Positions 39,970-49,003 of a DNA stretch of 64,000 nucleotides are shown piece by piece. Position numbers and translations under genes: made by a program. Position 1 is the stretch's first letter, and the number at the start of each line of letters is the position of its first letter. The stretch lies in assembly GCA_964487565.1 (NCBI GenBank), contig CAZARN010000001.1, forward strand, positions 124,001 through 188,000, read 5' to 3'. The notes under the pieces were generated by a model. It had not been told where the DNA came from. It did not search any database and saw only the letters and a program-made list of their open reading frames with translations. This DNA comes from Phil1 sp964487565 (GTDB lineage: Bacteria; Bacillota; Clostridia; Christensenellales; CAG-138).

Positions 39970-41781
39970 TCACGCAAGATAGAATATGAGGCCAACCGCC
40001 GCAAGCCCGCACAGCGCCAGCACCAGATATCTGGACAGGCGGCCGTTGTCGAAGCGGGAAAGCGCGTCGCCGGTTTTTTTGACAAGGCCGGGAAGGAGCG
40101 AATCGTAAAACGCCGAAACGCCCTTTTCGATGAAAACGCAGGCGCAGGCAAAACCGCCGATCGCGCGCATCATCAGGTTGTAAGGATCGAACGCGCCCTT
40201 TGACGCGAGCGCATACGCCTGCTTTACGCCGGGCAGATCGTGCAGATGATCCGCCGCAGCAAGGGCGGAGCCGGTCTTTTTACAACCGTAAAGGTGATCG
40301 GCAAGGGCGAGAAGAAGCACCGTCACTGAAAGGGCGACGAGCATGAGCGACTTCGGGCGGGAAGCGAACGATTCGCCGAAGCCGTAAGCGGAGCCTATCA
40401 GGCGGTCAAGCGGCAGGGAGGGCAAGACCGCGCACGCGAGGCACGCGGCGGCAAGCAGCGCGCAGGGCAGTACGACGGACGCGGGCGCTTCGTGCGATGT
40501 CGCGAGCGCGTCCGGCCTTTTCCCGAAGAACGCCGCGCGCGTAAGCTTCAAGAACGAAGCCGCCGTCATGAACGCGCCGATGAGCGCCACGATGTAGAAC
40601 ACAGTTCCCGATTCAAGCGCGGCGTCGAAGATGAGCTCCTTCGAGGTGAAGCCGTTCGTGCCGGGGAAGCCCGCGATGGAAAGCGCGAAGATCACTGTGC
40701 AGACCGCGGTCGCGGGCATTTTTGAAAACAGACCGCCGAGCCTGTGCAGATCCGTGGTGCCTGTTTCGCGTTCCACGGCGCCGGCGGCGATGAAGAGGCC
40801 TGATTTATAAAGCACGTTGTTGAAAAGATGGTATATCCCGCCGGCGATGCCCACGGGCAGTCCCGTGCCGAGCCCCAGCACGATGTATCCCACCTGAGAT
40901 ATCGCGTGATAGGAAAGCAGGCGCTTCATATCCTTTTGCACGAGCGCCATGGATACGCCGAGGAAGAGCGTCACCGCGCCGACGGCCATAATTATCACCG
41001 ACGCGGTCGAGCCGGGCTGAAAATCATAAAGCTGCGTGATCACGCGCGCGGCGAAGCTTATCCCGGCGATCTTTTCGAGCGAACCCGGGAACGAAGCGAG
41101 AAACGGCGCGGGCGCGTCGTCCGCCGCGTTGGGTATCCATGAATGGAAGGGCATACAGCCCGCCTTGCCGAGCGCGCCCGCCATAAGACAGGCGAAACCG
41201 AACGCTCCCTCGCCCTCGATGGGAAGCTTGTTTATCGCGCTTATGCGCGCGGTGCCGGCGCAGTGGACGGTAATCGCAATGCCAAGCATCAAAATGAGAT
41301 CCGCAATGCCGGACACGGTGAGCGCTTTGACGGCGGCGCCGGGTTTTTTCGCGTTGCCCATGAGCAGCATGAAAAACAGCGTCACGAGAAGCCCCTCCCA
41401 GAAGAAGAGCATCAGCGCAAGATCATCCGCAAGGAGCGCGCCGTCGAGCATGGAAAGGCTTATCCAAAGGGCAAGCTGATATGCGCCGCCCCACTTCCTA
41501 TCCCGGCACAGGCCGGATGTGTAAAGCGCAAGAAGCGGGAACATGCACGAGACGAGCATAAGATACATGGAAGCCGTGCCGTCCGCAGAAAAGCGCAGCG
41601 TAAAACCGAACGGCGCGAAGCCGCACACGGGCAGCGTCCCGGCGGCGCAGACAAAATACGCGATCGCCGCATGGGCGAGGGACGCCGCAAGCGCAAGCGC
41701 CACGGATATGCGGGGATGCTTTGACGTGAGGAAAAGCGCCGCGCCCGCGACGGCGGGCAGCAGGACAAGCATAAGCATCAT
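39970..41781 (-). CDS. Proton/sodium antiporter-like subunit, NuoL/HyfB-like
   Basis: The long open frame extends upstream to 42102 inside another gene; the true start is the ATG at 41781, preceded by AAGGAGG with 9-nt spacing and overlapping the previous stop (ATGA). The 603-residue protein is the longest antiporter-like subunit, with a membrane core holding LALMLFFWEGLLVTLFFML, MPFHSWIPNAADDAPAPFLASFPGSLEKIAG and HLFNNVLYKSGLFIAAGAVE, and a C-terminal extension of about 100 residues with two further helices. In complex I and Hyf such an extension forms the lateral helix along the arm. Confidence 0.9.
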   Translation of the reverse strand: MMLMLVLLPAVAGAALFLTSKHPRISVALALAASLAHAAIAYFVCAAGTLPVCGFAPFGFTLRFSADGTASMYLMLVSCMFPLLALYTSGLCRDRKWGGAYQLALWISLSMLDGALLADDLALMLFFWEGLLVTLFFMLLMGNAKKPGAAVKALTVSGIADLILMLGIAITVHCAGTARISAINKLPIEGEGAFGFACLMAGALGKAGCMPFHSWIPNAADDAPAPFLASFPGSLEKIAGISFAARVITQLYDFQPGSTASVIIMAVGAVTLFLGVSMALVQKDMKRLLSYHAISQVGYIVLGLGTGLPVGIAGGIYHLFNNVLYKSGLFIAAGAVERETGTTDLHRLGGLFSKMPATAVCTVIFALSIAGFPGTNGFTSKELIFDAALESGTVFYIVALIGAFMTAASFLKLTRAAFFGKRPDALATSHEAPASVVLPCALLAAACLACAVLPSLPLDRLIGSAYGFGESFASRPKSLMLVALSVTVLLLALADHLYGCKKTGSALAAADHLHDLPGVKQAYALASKGAFDPYNLMMRAIGGFACACVFIEKGVSAFYDSLLPGLVKKTGDALSRFDNGRLSRYLVLALCGLAAVGLIFYLA

Positions 41782-43196
41782 TTGGCAAAGCCTCCTTCGA
41801 TCAGCGCGGCAAGCCCCGAAGGCCATGCCGTAACGAAGCCCAGCGCAAGCGAAAGCACCCCGAGCGAGAGCGCCGCAGAGAGCATCTCCTTCGTGCCCTC
41901 GCGCGCGCCGGAAAGGGCCGGCTTCGCTTCGCCGAGGAACACGAGGGCGAACAGGCGCACGAGATATATGACCGTCATAACGGCGCCGATGATGAACACT
42001 GCGGCAAGCAGCGGCTGACCCGCTTCCACAGCGCCCGATATGACGAGATATTTTGCGAAGAAACCCGAAAACGGCGGGATGCCCATCACCGAGAACGCGC
42101 ACAGCGCAAACGCCGCGGCGGTCACGGGCATGGAGCCGATAAGCCCGCCCATCTTTGTGAGATCCTTTGTGTGGATGTTATGCTCAACGATACCGCAGCA
42201 GAGGAAAAGCCCCGCTTTTGCGATGCTGTGCGAAAGGATGTAGAGCATACCGCCGACAAAGCCCGTGCGCGTGCCGCAGGAAAGGCCCAGCAGGATGAAG
42301 GCGAGCTGGCTTATCGTCGAATACGCGACGACGCGCTTTATATCGTTGGCGGTGATCGCGCAGCCGGCGGAAACGAGCGCGGATACGGCCGCGATCCACG
42401 GCACGATCAGACGAAAAGCGTCGTCGAGCACGGCGGTCGCCACAAAAAGCCTCGCGTAAAAGTAAACGCCTATCTTCACGAGCACCGCCGCGTGCAGCAG
42501 CGATGTGACGGGCGACGGCGCGACGCCGGCGTCCGGAAGCCAGCTGTGCAGCGGGAAGGTGGCCGATTTTGACAGGATGCCGCAGAGGATGAGGGCCACG
42601 GTCCACGCAGGCAGCTTCACGCCGCTGAGCGAAGTCATGTCAAAGGTGCCGGTCTCGCCGTAAATGCCGATGAAGCCGAAAAGCATGACGAGCGCGCCGA
42701 ACACCGTGATGAGGAACGCCTTCCCGGCGCGCGCGACGGAAACGTCATCCCTGTAAAACCCGATGAGCCGCCAGCAGCAAAGCGAGGAGCATTCCCAGAA
42801 AATATAGACCGTGATAAGGCTCGTTGAAAACACGAGGCCCATCATCGCGCCCACAAAGAAGACCACCATCATGTAATACTCGTTGAGATGCTGATATTCG
42901 CGCATGTATCCGAACGAATAAACGATGATGGCCGTTGCCACGGCGCAGGAGGTGACGGCCATGAAAACCGAAAGCGCGTCCGCCCGGAGACCGAGCGAAA
43001 GACCGAGCGGCAGCTCAAGGCGAATTGAACACGCGCGGCCCGAAAGCACGCCGCAGAGCGCGGCCACGGATGCGCCAAGCGCCGCAAGCACCATGAAAAG
43101 CGCCGCATAGTTGCGCAGCCTGTCGCTGCGCCGGCCGAGAAGCGGCAGCAGAAACGCGCCCAGAAACGGAAGAAAAACGCAGATGATAAGTTCCAT
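41778..43196 (-). CDS. Proton/sodium antiporter-like subunit, NuoM/MrpD-like
   Basis: The 472-residue protein starts at the ATG at 43196 with GGAGGG just upstream. It shows ITVYIFWECSSLCCWRLIGFYRD (buried Glu, though followed by an unusual CC), SKSATFPLHSWLPDAGVAPSPVTSLLHAAVLVKIGVYFYARL (Lys in helices 7 and 8) and HSIAKAGLFLCCG (Lys in helix 12). It is the first structural hydrogenase gene after hypE and the third antiporter-like subunit of the complex. Confidence 0.9.
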   Translation of the reverse strand: MELIICVFLPFLGAFLLPLLGRRSDRLRNYAALFMVLAALGASVAALCGVLSGRACSIRLELPLGLSLGLRADALSVFMAVTSCAVATAIIVYSFGYMREYQHLNEYYMMVVFFVGAMMGLVFSTSLITVYIFWECSSLCCWRLIGFYRDDVSVARAGKAFLITVFGALVMLFGFIGIYGETGTFDMTSLSGVKLPAWTVALILCGILSKSATFPLHSWLPDAGVAPSPVTSLLHAAVLVKIGVYFYARLFVATAVLDDAFRLIVPWIAAVSALVSAGCAITANDIKRVVAYSTISQLAFILLGLSCGTRTGFVGGMLYILSHSIAKAGLFLCCGIVEHNIHTKDLTKMGGLIGSMPVTAAAFALCAFSVMGIPPFSGFFAKYLVISGAVEAGQPLLAAVFIIGAVMTVIYLVRLFALVFLGEAKPALSGAREGTKEMLSAALSLGVLSLALGFVTAWPSGLAALIEGGFAK

Positions 43197-43208
43197 GGAA
43201 CCCTCCAG

Positions 43209-44213
43209 TCAGCAGATGCGGGGCAAAAGCTCGCCCCGGGGCAGGAATATGCGGCGGGCCGTGCCGCAAAGCGTGCGTGCGAACACATCTCCGCGACCCG
43301 GCGTCACGATGCCGATCACGGCGGCGTCACGTCCCTCGGGACAGCCGCGCAGCGCCGTGACGAGCGTTTGGGCCTGCTTTTCGGGCGCGGCCATGAGGAA
43401 AATGCCCTCGTTTGCGACGAAAAGCGGATCCATACCAAGCAGCCTCAACGCGGCGTCGGTGCCGGGGCGCAGAGGCAGCGCCTCTTCTTCAAATGAGATG
43501 TCGATATCACCCTGCGCCCATTCGCAAAGCGTTTCGCCCACGCCGCCGCGCGTCGGATCGCGCAGGGCATGTATATCGGCGCCCGTATCGAGCGCCGCGC
43601 GGATTATGCCGTTGAGCGGGCGCGCGTCGCTTTCAATGGCCGGGCTGAAGCCGAGCTTCTCCCGCGCCTGAAGCACGGCCATGCCGTGGTTGGCGATCGT
43701 GCCGGAAACGATTATCGCGTCCCCGGGGGAAAGCTTTTGCGGCGGTATCGGCGTGCCTGCGTCAAATGTGCCGATCCCGGAGGTCGTGATATACATGCCG
43801 TCCGCCTTCGCGCGCTCGACGACCTTCGTATCCCCCGTGACGACGCTGACGCCTGCAAGCTTTGCCGTGCGGGCGATTGATGCGCATATGCGGCGCAGCG
43901 TTTCAAGCGAAAGCCCCGCCTCAAGCACCATGGACACGCTTATATATCGCGGGAAAGCGCCTGAGACCGCAAGGTCGTTCACGGTGCCCGATATGGAAAG
44001 GCTGCCTATGTCGCCGCCGGGAAATTCCAGCGGGGACACGACGAAGCCGTCCGTCGTGAAGGCGACGCGCTTCGCGCCGCGGGCGTCGCATATGGCGGAA
44101 TCCCCCATGCGCGCCAGCTCGTCTGAACCGTATGCGGGCAGAAAAACCTCCTCCACGAGACGGCGGTAGGCGGCGCCGCCCGCGCCGTGCGAGAGCGTGA
44201 TCACATCATCCAT
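43209..44213 (-). CDS. hypE: Hydrogenase maturation factor HypE
   Basis: HypE dehydrates a carbamoylated C-terminal cysteine to make the cyanide ligands of the NiFe site. The 334-residue protein has the PurM-like ATP fold with DDVITLSHGAGGAAYRRLVEEVFLP, MGDSAICD, FPGGDIGSLSISGTVNDLAVSGA and RDPTRGGVGETLCEWA, and ends with the required PRIC cysteine. The next structural gene lies 12 bp downstream. Confidence 0.97.
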   Translation of the reverse strand: MDDVITLSHGAGGAAYRRLVEEVFLPAYGSDELARMGDSAICDARGAKRVAFTTDGFVVSPLEFPGGDIGSLSISGTVNDLAVSGAFPRYISVSMVLEAGLSLETLRRICASIARTAKLAGVSVVTGDTKVVERAKADGMYITTSGIGTFDAGTPIPPQKLSPGDAIIVSGTIANHGMAVLQAREKLGFSPAIESDARPLNGIIRAALDTGADIHALRDPTRGGVGETLCEWAQGDIDISFEEEALPLRPGTDAALRLLGMDPLFVANEGIFLMAAPEKQAQTLVTALRGCPEGRDAAVIGIVTPGRGDVFARTLCGTARRIFLPRGELLPRIC

Positions 44214-44216
44214 AAA

Positions 44217-45266
44217 TCAACCTCCGTATCTGTAAGCGACGGCGCAGGAGCCTTCGGCGGAAACCATACACGGACCGGCGGGTCGCTCCGGCGTGCATGC
44301 GCGCGCGAAAAGCGGACAGTCCCGCGGCTCGTTTTCACCGCGAAGGATAGAGGCGCATTCGCAGGCGCCTTTTTCCTCAAAACAGTCGCGATCCGGTAGC
44401 TCAAAGCGCGTTCTCGCGTCAAATCCGGCAAACGGCGCTCGAAGGTCAAGTCCGCTGCCGGCGATTTTGCCAAGCCCGCGCCAAACGGCGTCACACGGGA
44501 CAAACACCTCGTCCGTTATGCGCTGCGCCTGCGTGTTGCCGCGCGCGCTCACCGCCGACGGATACATATTCACAAAGCCGGGCCTGCCGCGCATGACGCA
44601 GATCGCGGCGAGCGCCGCCATCACCTCGTCCGGCAAAAAACCCGACACCGCCGCGCAAAGGCCGAGCTCCCCGGCGACGAAGCGGAACGCATCCGCGCCC
44701 GTCACCGTCGAAACATGCCCGGGACAGAGCAGCGCGTCCACGCGGGCGTTGCCGCGAAGGAGCGCGCGAAGGGCGTTTGGCATCGTCTTGTGCGACGAGA
44801 GGACGGAAAGGTTCGCAACGCCCGCGGCGCGCGCCTTCTTCAGCATCACGGCCGTCAGCGGCGCAGTGGTCTCAAACCCCACCGCGAAATAAACGAACTG
44901 CGTTTGGGGTTCCCTCTGGGCCGCAAGCAGCACGTCCGCGGGGGAAACGGCGAGCCTCACATCCGCCCCGTTCTCACGAAGCGTCCAAAGGCTGCGTCCG
45001 TCGGGGCCGGGTACGCGCAGCATATCGCCGAAGCTGAAAAGCGCCGTGCCGCGATTTCCGGCGATACTCATCGCCGCGGCGATATCGCTTTGATGCGTGA
45101 CGCATACGGGACAGCCGGGGCCGGAAACCAGCCTGATGTTGTCCGGCAGCAGCTCGCGCAGGGCATATTTCGCGATGACCTGCGTGTGCGTGCCGCAGAC
45201 CTCCATCACCCTCATCGCGGGCATACCGCGCGTCGCGTCGCGGATTATACCGGCAAACTCATTCAT
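44217..45266 (-). CDS. hypD: Hydrogenase maturation factor HypD
   Basis: HypD, an iron-sulfur scaffold, holds Fe(CN)2CO with HypC during assembly. The 349-residue protein shows MEVCGTHTQVIAKYALRELLP, SGPGCPVCVTH, VYFAVGFETTAP and LSSHKTMPNALRALL, with late cysteines (KGACECASILRG, CPLFARACTPERPAGPCMVSAEGSCAV) for the [4Fe-4S] centre. The ATG at 45266 overlaps hypC by 8 bp; a longer frame using TTG at 45287 has no better ribosome-binding site. Confidence 0.96.
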   Translation of the reverse strand: MNEFAGIIRDATRGMPAMRVMEVCGTHTQVIAKYALRELLPDNIRLVSGPGCPVCVTHQSDIAAAMSIAGNRGTALFSFGDMLRVPGPDGRSLWTLRENGADVRLAVSPADVLLAAQREPQTQFVYFAVGFETTAPLTAVMLKKARAAGVANLSVLSSHKTMPNALRALLRGNARVDALLCPGHVSTVTGADAFRFVAGELGLCAAVSGFLPDEVMAALAAICVMRGRPGFVNMYPSAVSARGNTQAQRITDEVFVPCDAVWRGLGKIAGSGLDLRAPFAGFDARTRFELPDRDCFEEKGACECASILRGENEPRDCPLFARACTPERPAGPCMVSAEGSCAVAYRYGG

Positions 45267-45477
45267 GGGAGCGCGTCTCTTCAACAAGCCGCATAAGCTC
45301 GTCGCCCTCCGTGCGGCTCAGCACGGCGATCGCGAAGCCCGCGTGGACGATGAGCCTGTCGCCCGGCTTCGCCTCCGGCGTGAGGGTAAGATCGGCTTTT
45401 GCGCTCAAGCCGCCGTAATCGATCTCGCCCACGCCATCTCTGACGCTGAGCAGTATACCGGGTATCGCAAGACACAT
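45259..45477 (-). CDS. hypC: Hydrogenase maturation chaperone HypC
   Basis: The 72-residue protein begins with the essential MC (MCLAIPGILLSV) and has the small beta barrel with GDRLIVHAGFAIAVLSRTEGDELMRLVEE. It carries the Fe(CN)2CO unit with HypD to the hydrogenase large subunit. GGAGG is 7 nt upstream. Confidence 0.96.
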   Translation of the reverse strand: MCLAIPGILLSVRDGVGEIDYGGLSAKADLTLTPEAKPGDRLIVHAGFAIAVLSRTEGDELMRLVEETRSHE

Positions 45478-45478
45478 A

Positions 45479-47716
45479 TCAGCTTCCTCCGTTCAATATG
45501 GCCGCGGCTGACGCCGCCTGACCGAAGCTTATGCCGCCGTCGTTGGCGGGCACAAGCGCGTTCGAATACACCTTGAAACCCTTCGCTTCAAGCGCGCGCG
45601 TGCAAAGCCCGAGAAGCCTCACGTTTTGAAACACGCCGCCTGAAAGCGCGACCGGCTCGCCCTGCGCCGCAGCGCCTGAAATGAGCGCGGCGAGCGCCCT
45701 GTGGAAACGGGCCGAGATGACGCCGGGGCCGAGCGGGATATCCTCAACGGCGCTTTTCACAAGTTCGCGCCAGTCCCATTCGATAAGGCCGCCGGCGCCC
45801 GTTGAAACGTCGAAGCCGTAGCTTCCCGCGGCGCTTTCGTCATACGCCTGCTCGAGCGCGATCGCCGCCTGACCCTCAAATCCCGCATACGGATGGAGGC
45901 CCGCGATCGCGGCGACGGCGTCGAACAGACGCCCCATACCGGAGCTTTGCGGCGAAAGCGCGCGGCTTTTCAGCACGCTGCCCATGAGCGCCGCCTCCGG
46001 AATTTTATTGAACAGCGAGAACGCTCTATCCTCCGTGCATGCGTCGCACAGCGCGGCAAAGGCCGCGCGCCACGGTTCGCGCACCGCAGCGTCCGCGCCG
46101 GGAAGCGATATGGGGCGAAGCCGCGCGACCCTTTGCGCCGAGGCCGCGCCGCCGACGAGCATCTCCCCGCCCCAAATCGTGCCGTCCGTGCCGTAACCGC
46201 TTCCGTCGAAGATGAAACCCTGGGCGCGGGGGAGGCCGTTTTCCGCAAGGACGGACGCGAAGTGCGCCTGGTGATGCTGAACCGCGATCAGCCTTGCGCG
46301 GGGATACCGCAGCGCCCATTCCTGCGCGAGCCGCGTTGAAGCGTAGTCGGGATGCAGATCGTGCACGAGCGCTTCCGGCTCCCCTCCGAAGAGGCCGATG
46401 AAGGAATCAAGCTCCCCGCGGCACTGGGCGAACGCATCGGCGTCGTCAAGATCGCCCATGTGGCCTGATATATACGCCCTTCCGCCGCGCACGAGACAAA
46501 ACGTGTTCTTGAGCTGCGCGCCGAAGCAGAGCATATCCCGCGCCGCGCCCTCAAGCGGCAGCGGCTCCGGCACAAAGCCGCGCGCCCTTCGCACGGCGCG
46601 TATTTTGCCGGCGGCATATACGCACACGGAATCATCCATGCGGCGGAGGATCGGCCTGTTGTGCGTGAGCACCGCGTCGCAAAGCCCGGAGACCTTGCCG
46701 AGGTCTTCATCCGAATAGGGCATCGGCGCATCGGAAACGTTTGCGCTCGTCATTACAAGGGGAGGCAGATTTTGTGTGAGCAGCACATGCAGCGGCGTAT
46801 ACGGCAGCATAACGCCGAGCCTTGTGTTTTCGGGCGCCACGGACGAAGCGACCTGCGCGTCCGCGCGCTTCCTGAGCAGCAGGATCGGCTTTCTCGGCGA
46901 AAGCAGAAGCTCGCGCTCCGCCTCGTTCACCTCGCAAAGCCTTTGCGCTTCGGTTATGTCTTTCACCATTATCGCGAACGGCTTCGCGTAACGGCGCTTG
47001 AGCGCCCTCATGCGCGTGACGGCGGCCTCGTTTGCGGCGTCGCACGCAAGGTGATAACCGCCGAGCCCGCGCACCGCAACGATCCGTCCAGCCTTTATCG
47101 AGGCTTGAAAAAGCTCCGTCGCGTCGCCCGCGACTTCAACCCCTCCCTCAAGCCATATGAGGCGCGGGCCGCACTCGGCGCACGCGGTGGGCTGGGCGTG
47201 GAAACGCCTGTTTGCGGGATCGGTATACTCGGCCGCGCATTTGTCGCACATGGCGAATTTTGCCATTGTCGTGTTGACCCTGTCATACGGCACGCGGCGA
47301 AGTATGGTGAAACGCGGCCCGCAGGCCGTGCAGTTGAGGAAGGGATAACGGTAGCGCCTGTCGGCGGGATCGAGCAGCTCGCGCGCGCAGTCCGCGCATA
47401 TGCCTAGATCCGGCGAAACCGCCGCCTGCGCCGCACCGCCGCTTGAAGCGAGGATCCTGAAAGCGTCTTCGCCGCGCGGTGGTTCGCTGCGCTGTTCAAG
47501 CGCGAATATCATCGCGCCCGGCGGCGGCGCGGTCTTTATGGCCTGCGCGAGCGCGAGACAGCGCGTCTCTTCGCCCTCGCACGCGATCACCACGCCCTCG
47601 GCCGTGTTCATGACATATCCGCCAAGGCCGAGCTCAGCGGCCTTTCTCAGCACGAACGGCCTGAAACCCACGCCCTGCACGATCCCGCGGACGGTGAAAA
47701 CCATGCGCGCGTTCAT
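45479..47716 (-). CDS. hypF: Carbamoyltransferase HypF
   Basis: HypF makes carbamoyl-AMP from carbamoyl phosphate and passes the group to HypE. The 745-residue protein has, in order, an acylphosphatase domain (VRGIVQGVGFRPFVLRKAAELGLGGYVMNT), two zinc fingers (CADCARELLDPADRRYRYPFLNCTACGPRF; CDKCAAEYTDPANRRFHAQPTACAECGPR), a YrdC domain and a Kae1/TsaD-like carbamoyltransferase domain (HHQAHFASVLAENGL, FDGSGYGTDGTIWGGE, LSGGVFQNVRL). The ATG at 47716 overlaps the hypB stop. Confidence 0.97.
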   Translation of the reverse strand: MNARMVFTVRGIVQGVGFRPFVLRKAAELGLGGYVMNTAEGVVIACEGEETRCLALAQAIKTAPPPGAMIFALEQRSEPPRGEDAFRILASSGGAAQAAVSPDLGICADCARELLDPADRRYRYPFLNCTACGPRFTILRRVPYDRVNTTMAKFAMCDKCAAEYTDPANRRFHAQPTACAECGPRLIWLEGGVEVAGDATELFQASIKAGRIVAVRGLGGYHLACDAANEAAVTRMRALKRRYAKPFAIMVKDITEAQRLCEVNEAERELLLSPRKPILLLRKRADAQVASSVAPENTRLGVMLPYTPLHVLLTQNLPPLVMTSANVSDAPMPYSDEDLGKVSGLCDAVLTHNRPILRRMDDSVCVYAAGKIRAVRRARGFVPEPLPLEGAARDMLCFGAQLKNTFCLVRGGRAYISGHMGDLDDADAFAQCRGELDSFIGLFGGEPEALVHDLHPDYASTRLAQEWALRYPRARLIAVQHHQAHFASVLAENGLPRAQGFIFDGSGYGTDGTIWGGEMLVGGAASAQRVARLRPISLPGADAAVREPWRAAFAALCDACTEDRAFSLFNKIPEAALMGSVLKSRALSPQSSGMGRLFDAVAAIAGLHPYAGFEGQAAIALEQAYDESAAGSYGFDVSTGAGGLIEWDWRELVKSAVEDIPLGPGVISARFHRALAALISGAAAQGEPVALSGGVFQNVRLLGLCTRALEAKGFKVYSNALVPANDGGISFGQAASAAAILNGGS

Positions 47717-48381
47717 CCGAGCAGAAGCTCCTCAAGGCTTTGCGCGTCCTCACCGTCGGCGCTGCGGCATGTGTAAAGGCCGTCGGGATCCATACCGCAA
47801 AAGAAAACGCGCGTCGCGGGATTGATCTCTTTTGCGTAATACGCCATGCGCGCGGGATCACAGCGCACATAAGGCGCGATATCGGTTTTTGTTATTATCA
47901 CGGCGTTTGTGTTGAGTATCGCGGCGGGGTACTTTTGCGGTTTGTCCTCGCCCTCCGCCGCGCTTATCACGGCAAGCCGCAGCGATTCGCCCAGCGGGAA
48001 GGCGACGGGACACACAAGGTTGCCCACGTTTTCGATGACGAGCATGTCGTATGCGTTGAGCTTGAGCGAGCAAAGCGCCTTTTCGATCATCGCCGAATCA
48101 AGATGACACGCGCCGAGGGTGTTTATCTCAACGGCGTCCACGCCAGTCGCGCGGATGCGCCGCGCGTCGTTGTCGGTCGCCACATCGCCTTCGATGACGG
48201 CCACGCGCCGCGTGCGGCTGAGCCTCGGCAGCAGGTATTCGAGCAGCGTCGTCTTGCCGGAGCCTGGCGAGCCGACAAGGCCGATCGCCCGCACGCCCGC
48301 CGCGCCGAAACGCACGGACAGGTCTTCGGACAGGCGTCTGTTTTCTTCACGGATATCGTATGACACCTTGATCGTGTTCAT
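47713..48381 (-). CDS. hypB: Hydrogenase nickel-insertion GTPase HypB
   Basis: The 222-residue GTPase drives nickel transfer into the large subunit with HypA. It has the P-loop GSPGSGKTT, the metal-site cysteine-histidine pair in NTLGACHLDSAMI and a further LVCPVAFPLGE. The His-rich N-terminal nickel store and the CxxCGC motif of some HypB are absent. The ATG at 48381 follows GGAGG and overlaps hypA (ATGA). Confidence 0.96.
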   Translation of the reverse strand: MNTIKVSYDIREENRRLSEDLSVRFGAAGVRAIGLVGSPGSGKTTLLEYLLPRLSRTRRVAVIEGDVATDNDARRIRATGVDAVEINTLGACHLDSAMIEKALCSLKLNAYDMLVIENVGNLVCPVAFPLGESLRLAVISAAEGEDKPQKYPAAILNTNAVIITKTDIAPYVRCDPARMAYYAKEINPATRVFFCGMDPDGLYTCRSADGEDAQSLEELLLG

Positions 48382-48719
48382 GTTTTGACCTCCAGCTCCT
48401 TTATAAAAATTTCCTCGCCGTGCAATATGCGAAACGCCGCGCTGCCGCAGCGGGGGCATATATATGGGAAACCGTTCGCCTCATACTCCTCATCGCAATC
48501 CCCGCAGACAAGGATGACGCGCTGCGTCCGGATGTTGAGCACGGCATTTTTGAGCGCCGTTTCCTTTTTGAGAGCGTTGAAGGCGAATATGAGCGAATCC
48601 GTCATTACGCCGGCCATTTCGCCGATGGAAACGGTTATGCCGCAAACGTCGCCGCATCTGTCGCCGGCCGCTTTTTCGGCTATGCCGAGCATATGCGCGG
48701 CTATGCTTGCTTCGTGCAT
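48378..48719 (-). CDS. hypA: Hydrogenase nickel metallochaperone HypA
   Basis: The 113-residue protein begins MHEASIA, where His2 and Glu3 bind nickel, and has the zinc site CGDCDEEYEANGFPYICPRCG. It is the first gene of the hyp-hydrogenase operon and has GGAGG 7 nt before its ATG, just downstream of the leader terminator at 48751-48791. Confidence 0.96.
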   Translation of the reverse strand: MHEASIAAHMLGIAEKAAGDRCGDVCGITVSIGEMAGVMTDSLIFAFNALKKETALKNAVLNIRTQRVILVCGDCDEEYEANGFPYICPRCGSAAFRILHGEEIFIKELEVKT

Positions 48720-48750
48720 GTTATTTCCTCCGCGGCGGCAGTTTTTATAT

Positions 48751-48791
48751 AAAAAAACCCCGCATTACATAATTATGCAACGCAGGAGGGG
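48751..48791 (-). terminator. Intrinsic terminator directly upstream of hypA
   Basis: On the minus strand CCCC...GCGTTGCATA pairs with TATGTAATGC...GGGG (arms 48774-48791 and 48758-48771, with a 4-nt bulge) and is followed by seven T residues (48757-48751). It lies about 20 nt before the hypA Shine-Dalgarno, so transcripts must read through it to express the operon. Confidence 0.8.
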
Positions 48792-48998
48792 TGGTGCGGC
48801 TGCTTTATGCGCTCAAATCACGGCGCGGAGCCGATCCGGCTGAATGGTGTGACTTTAAAACGTATAAACGGCTCCACATAATGCGTGAAGCCGAAGCGGA
48901 CCCTTTTGCATAAATGCGTCCGGATCCGACATCAACCTAAAATAAATAGAGTGCATATAAGCACCCTATGACAGACTCCACCACTTATCTCGGTTGCG
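48751..48998 (-). ncRNA. Structured leader RNA of the hyp-hydrogenase operon (candidate riboswitch or attenuator)
   Basis: From the expected transcription start near 48997 to the terminator at 48751 there are about 248 nt with no coding frame of interest. The minus-strand transcript can form several hairpins: CTCCAC/GTGGAG near its 5' end, AGGGTGC/GCACTCT, CGGAC/GTCCG enclosing GCAT-TT-ATGC, and a 9-bp CGGCTTCAC/GTGGAGCCG stem. GGAGCCG of the last stem can instead pair with CGGCTCC further downstream, giving an alternative fold. TTATGCAA (complement of 48906-48913) could pair with TTGCATAA in the 5' arm of the terminator. I do not recognise a known riboswitch class. Confidence 0.5.
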
Positions 48999-49003
48999 TG
49001 GAG

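Noticed and set aside
39970..42102. A 710-residue frame for the NuoL-like gene
   Set aside because: The upstream 107 codons lie inside the preceding antiporter gene in another frame; the ATG at 41781 has AAGGAGG and the ATGA overlap.
48751..48998. 6S RNA, cobalamin, S-box, T-box or c-di-GMP element as identity of the hypA leader
   Set aside because: The conserved sequence blocks of these families, as far as I can recall them, are not present.
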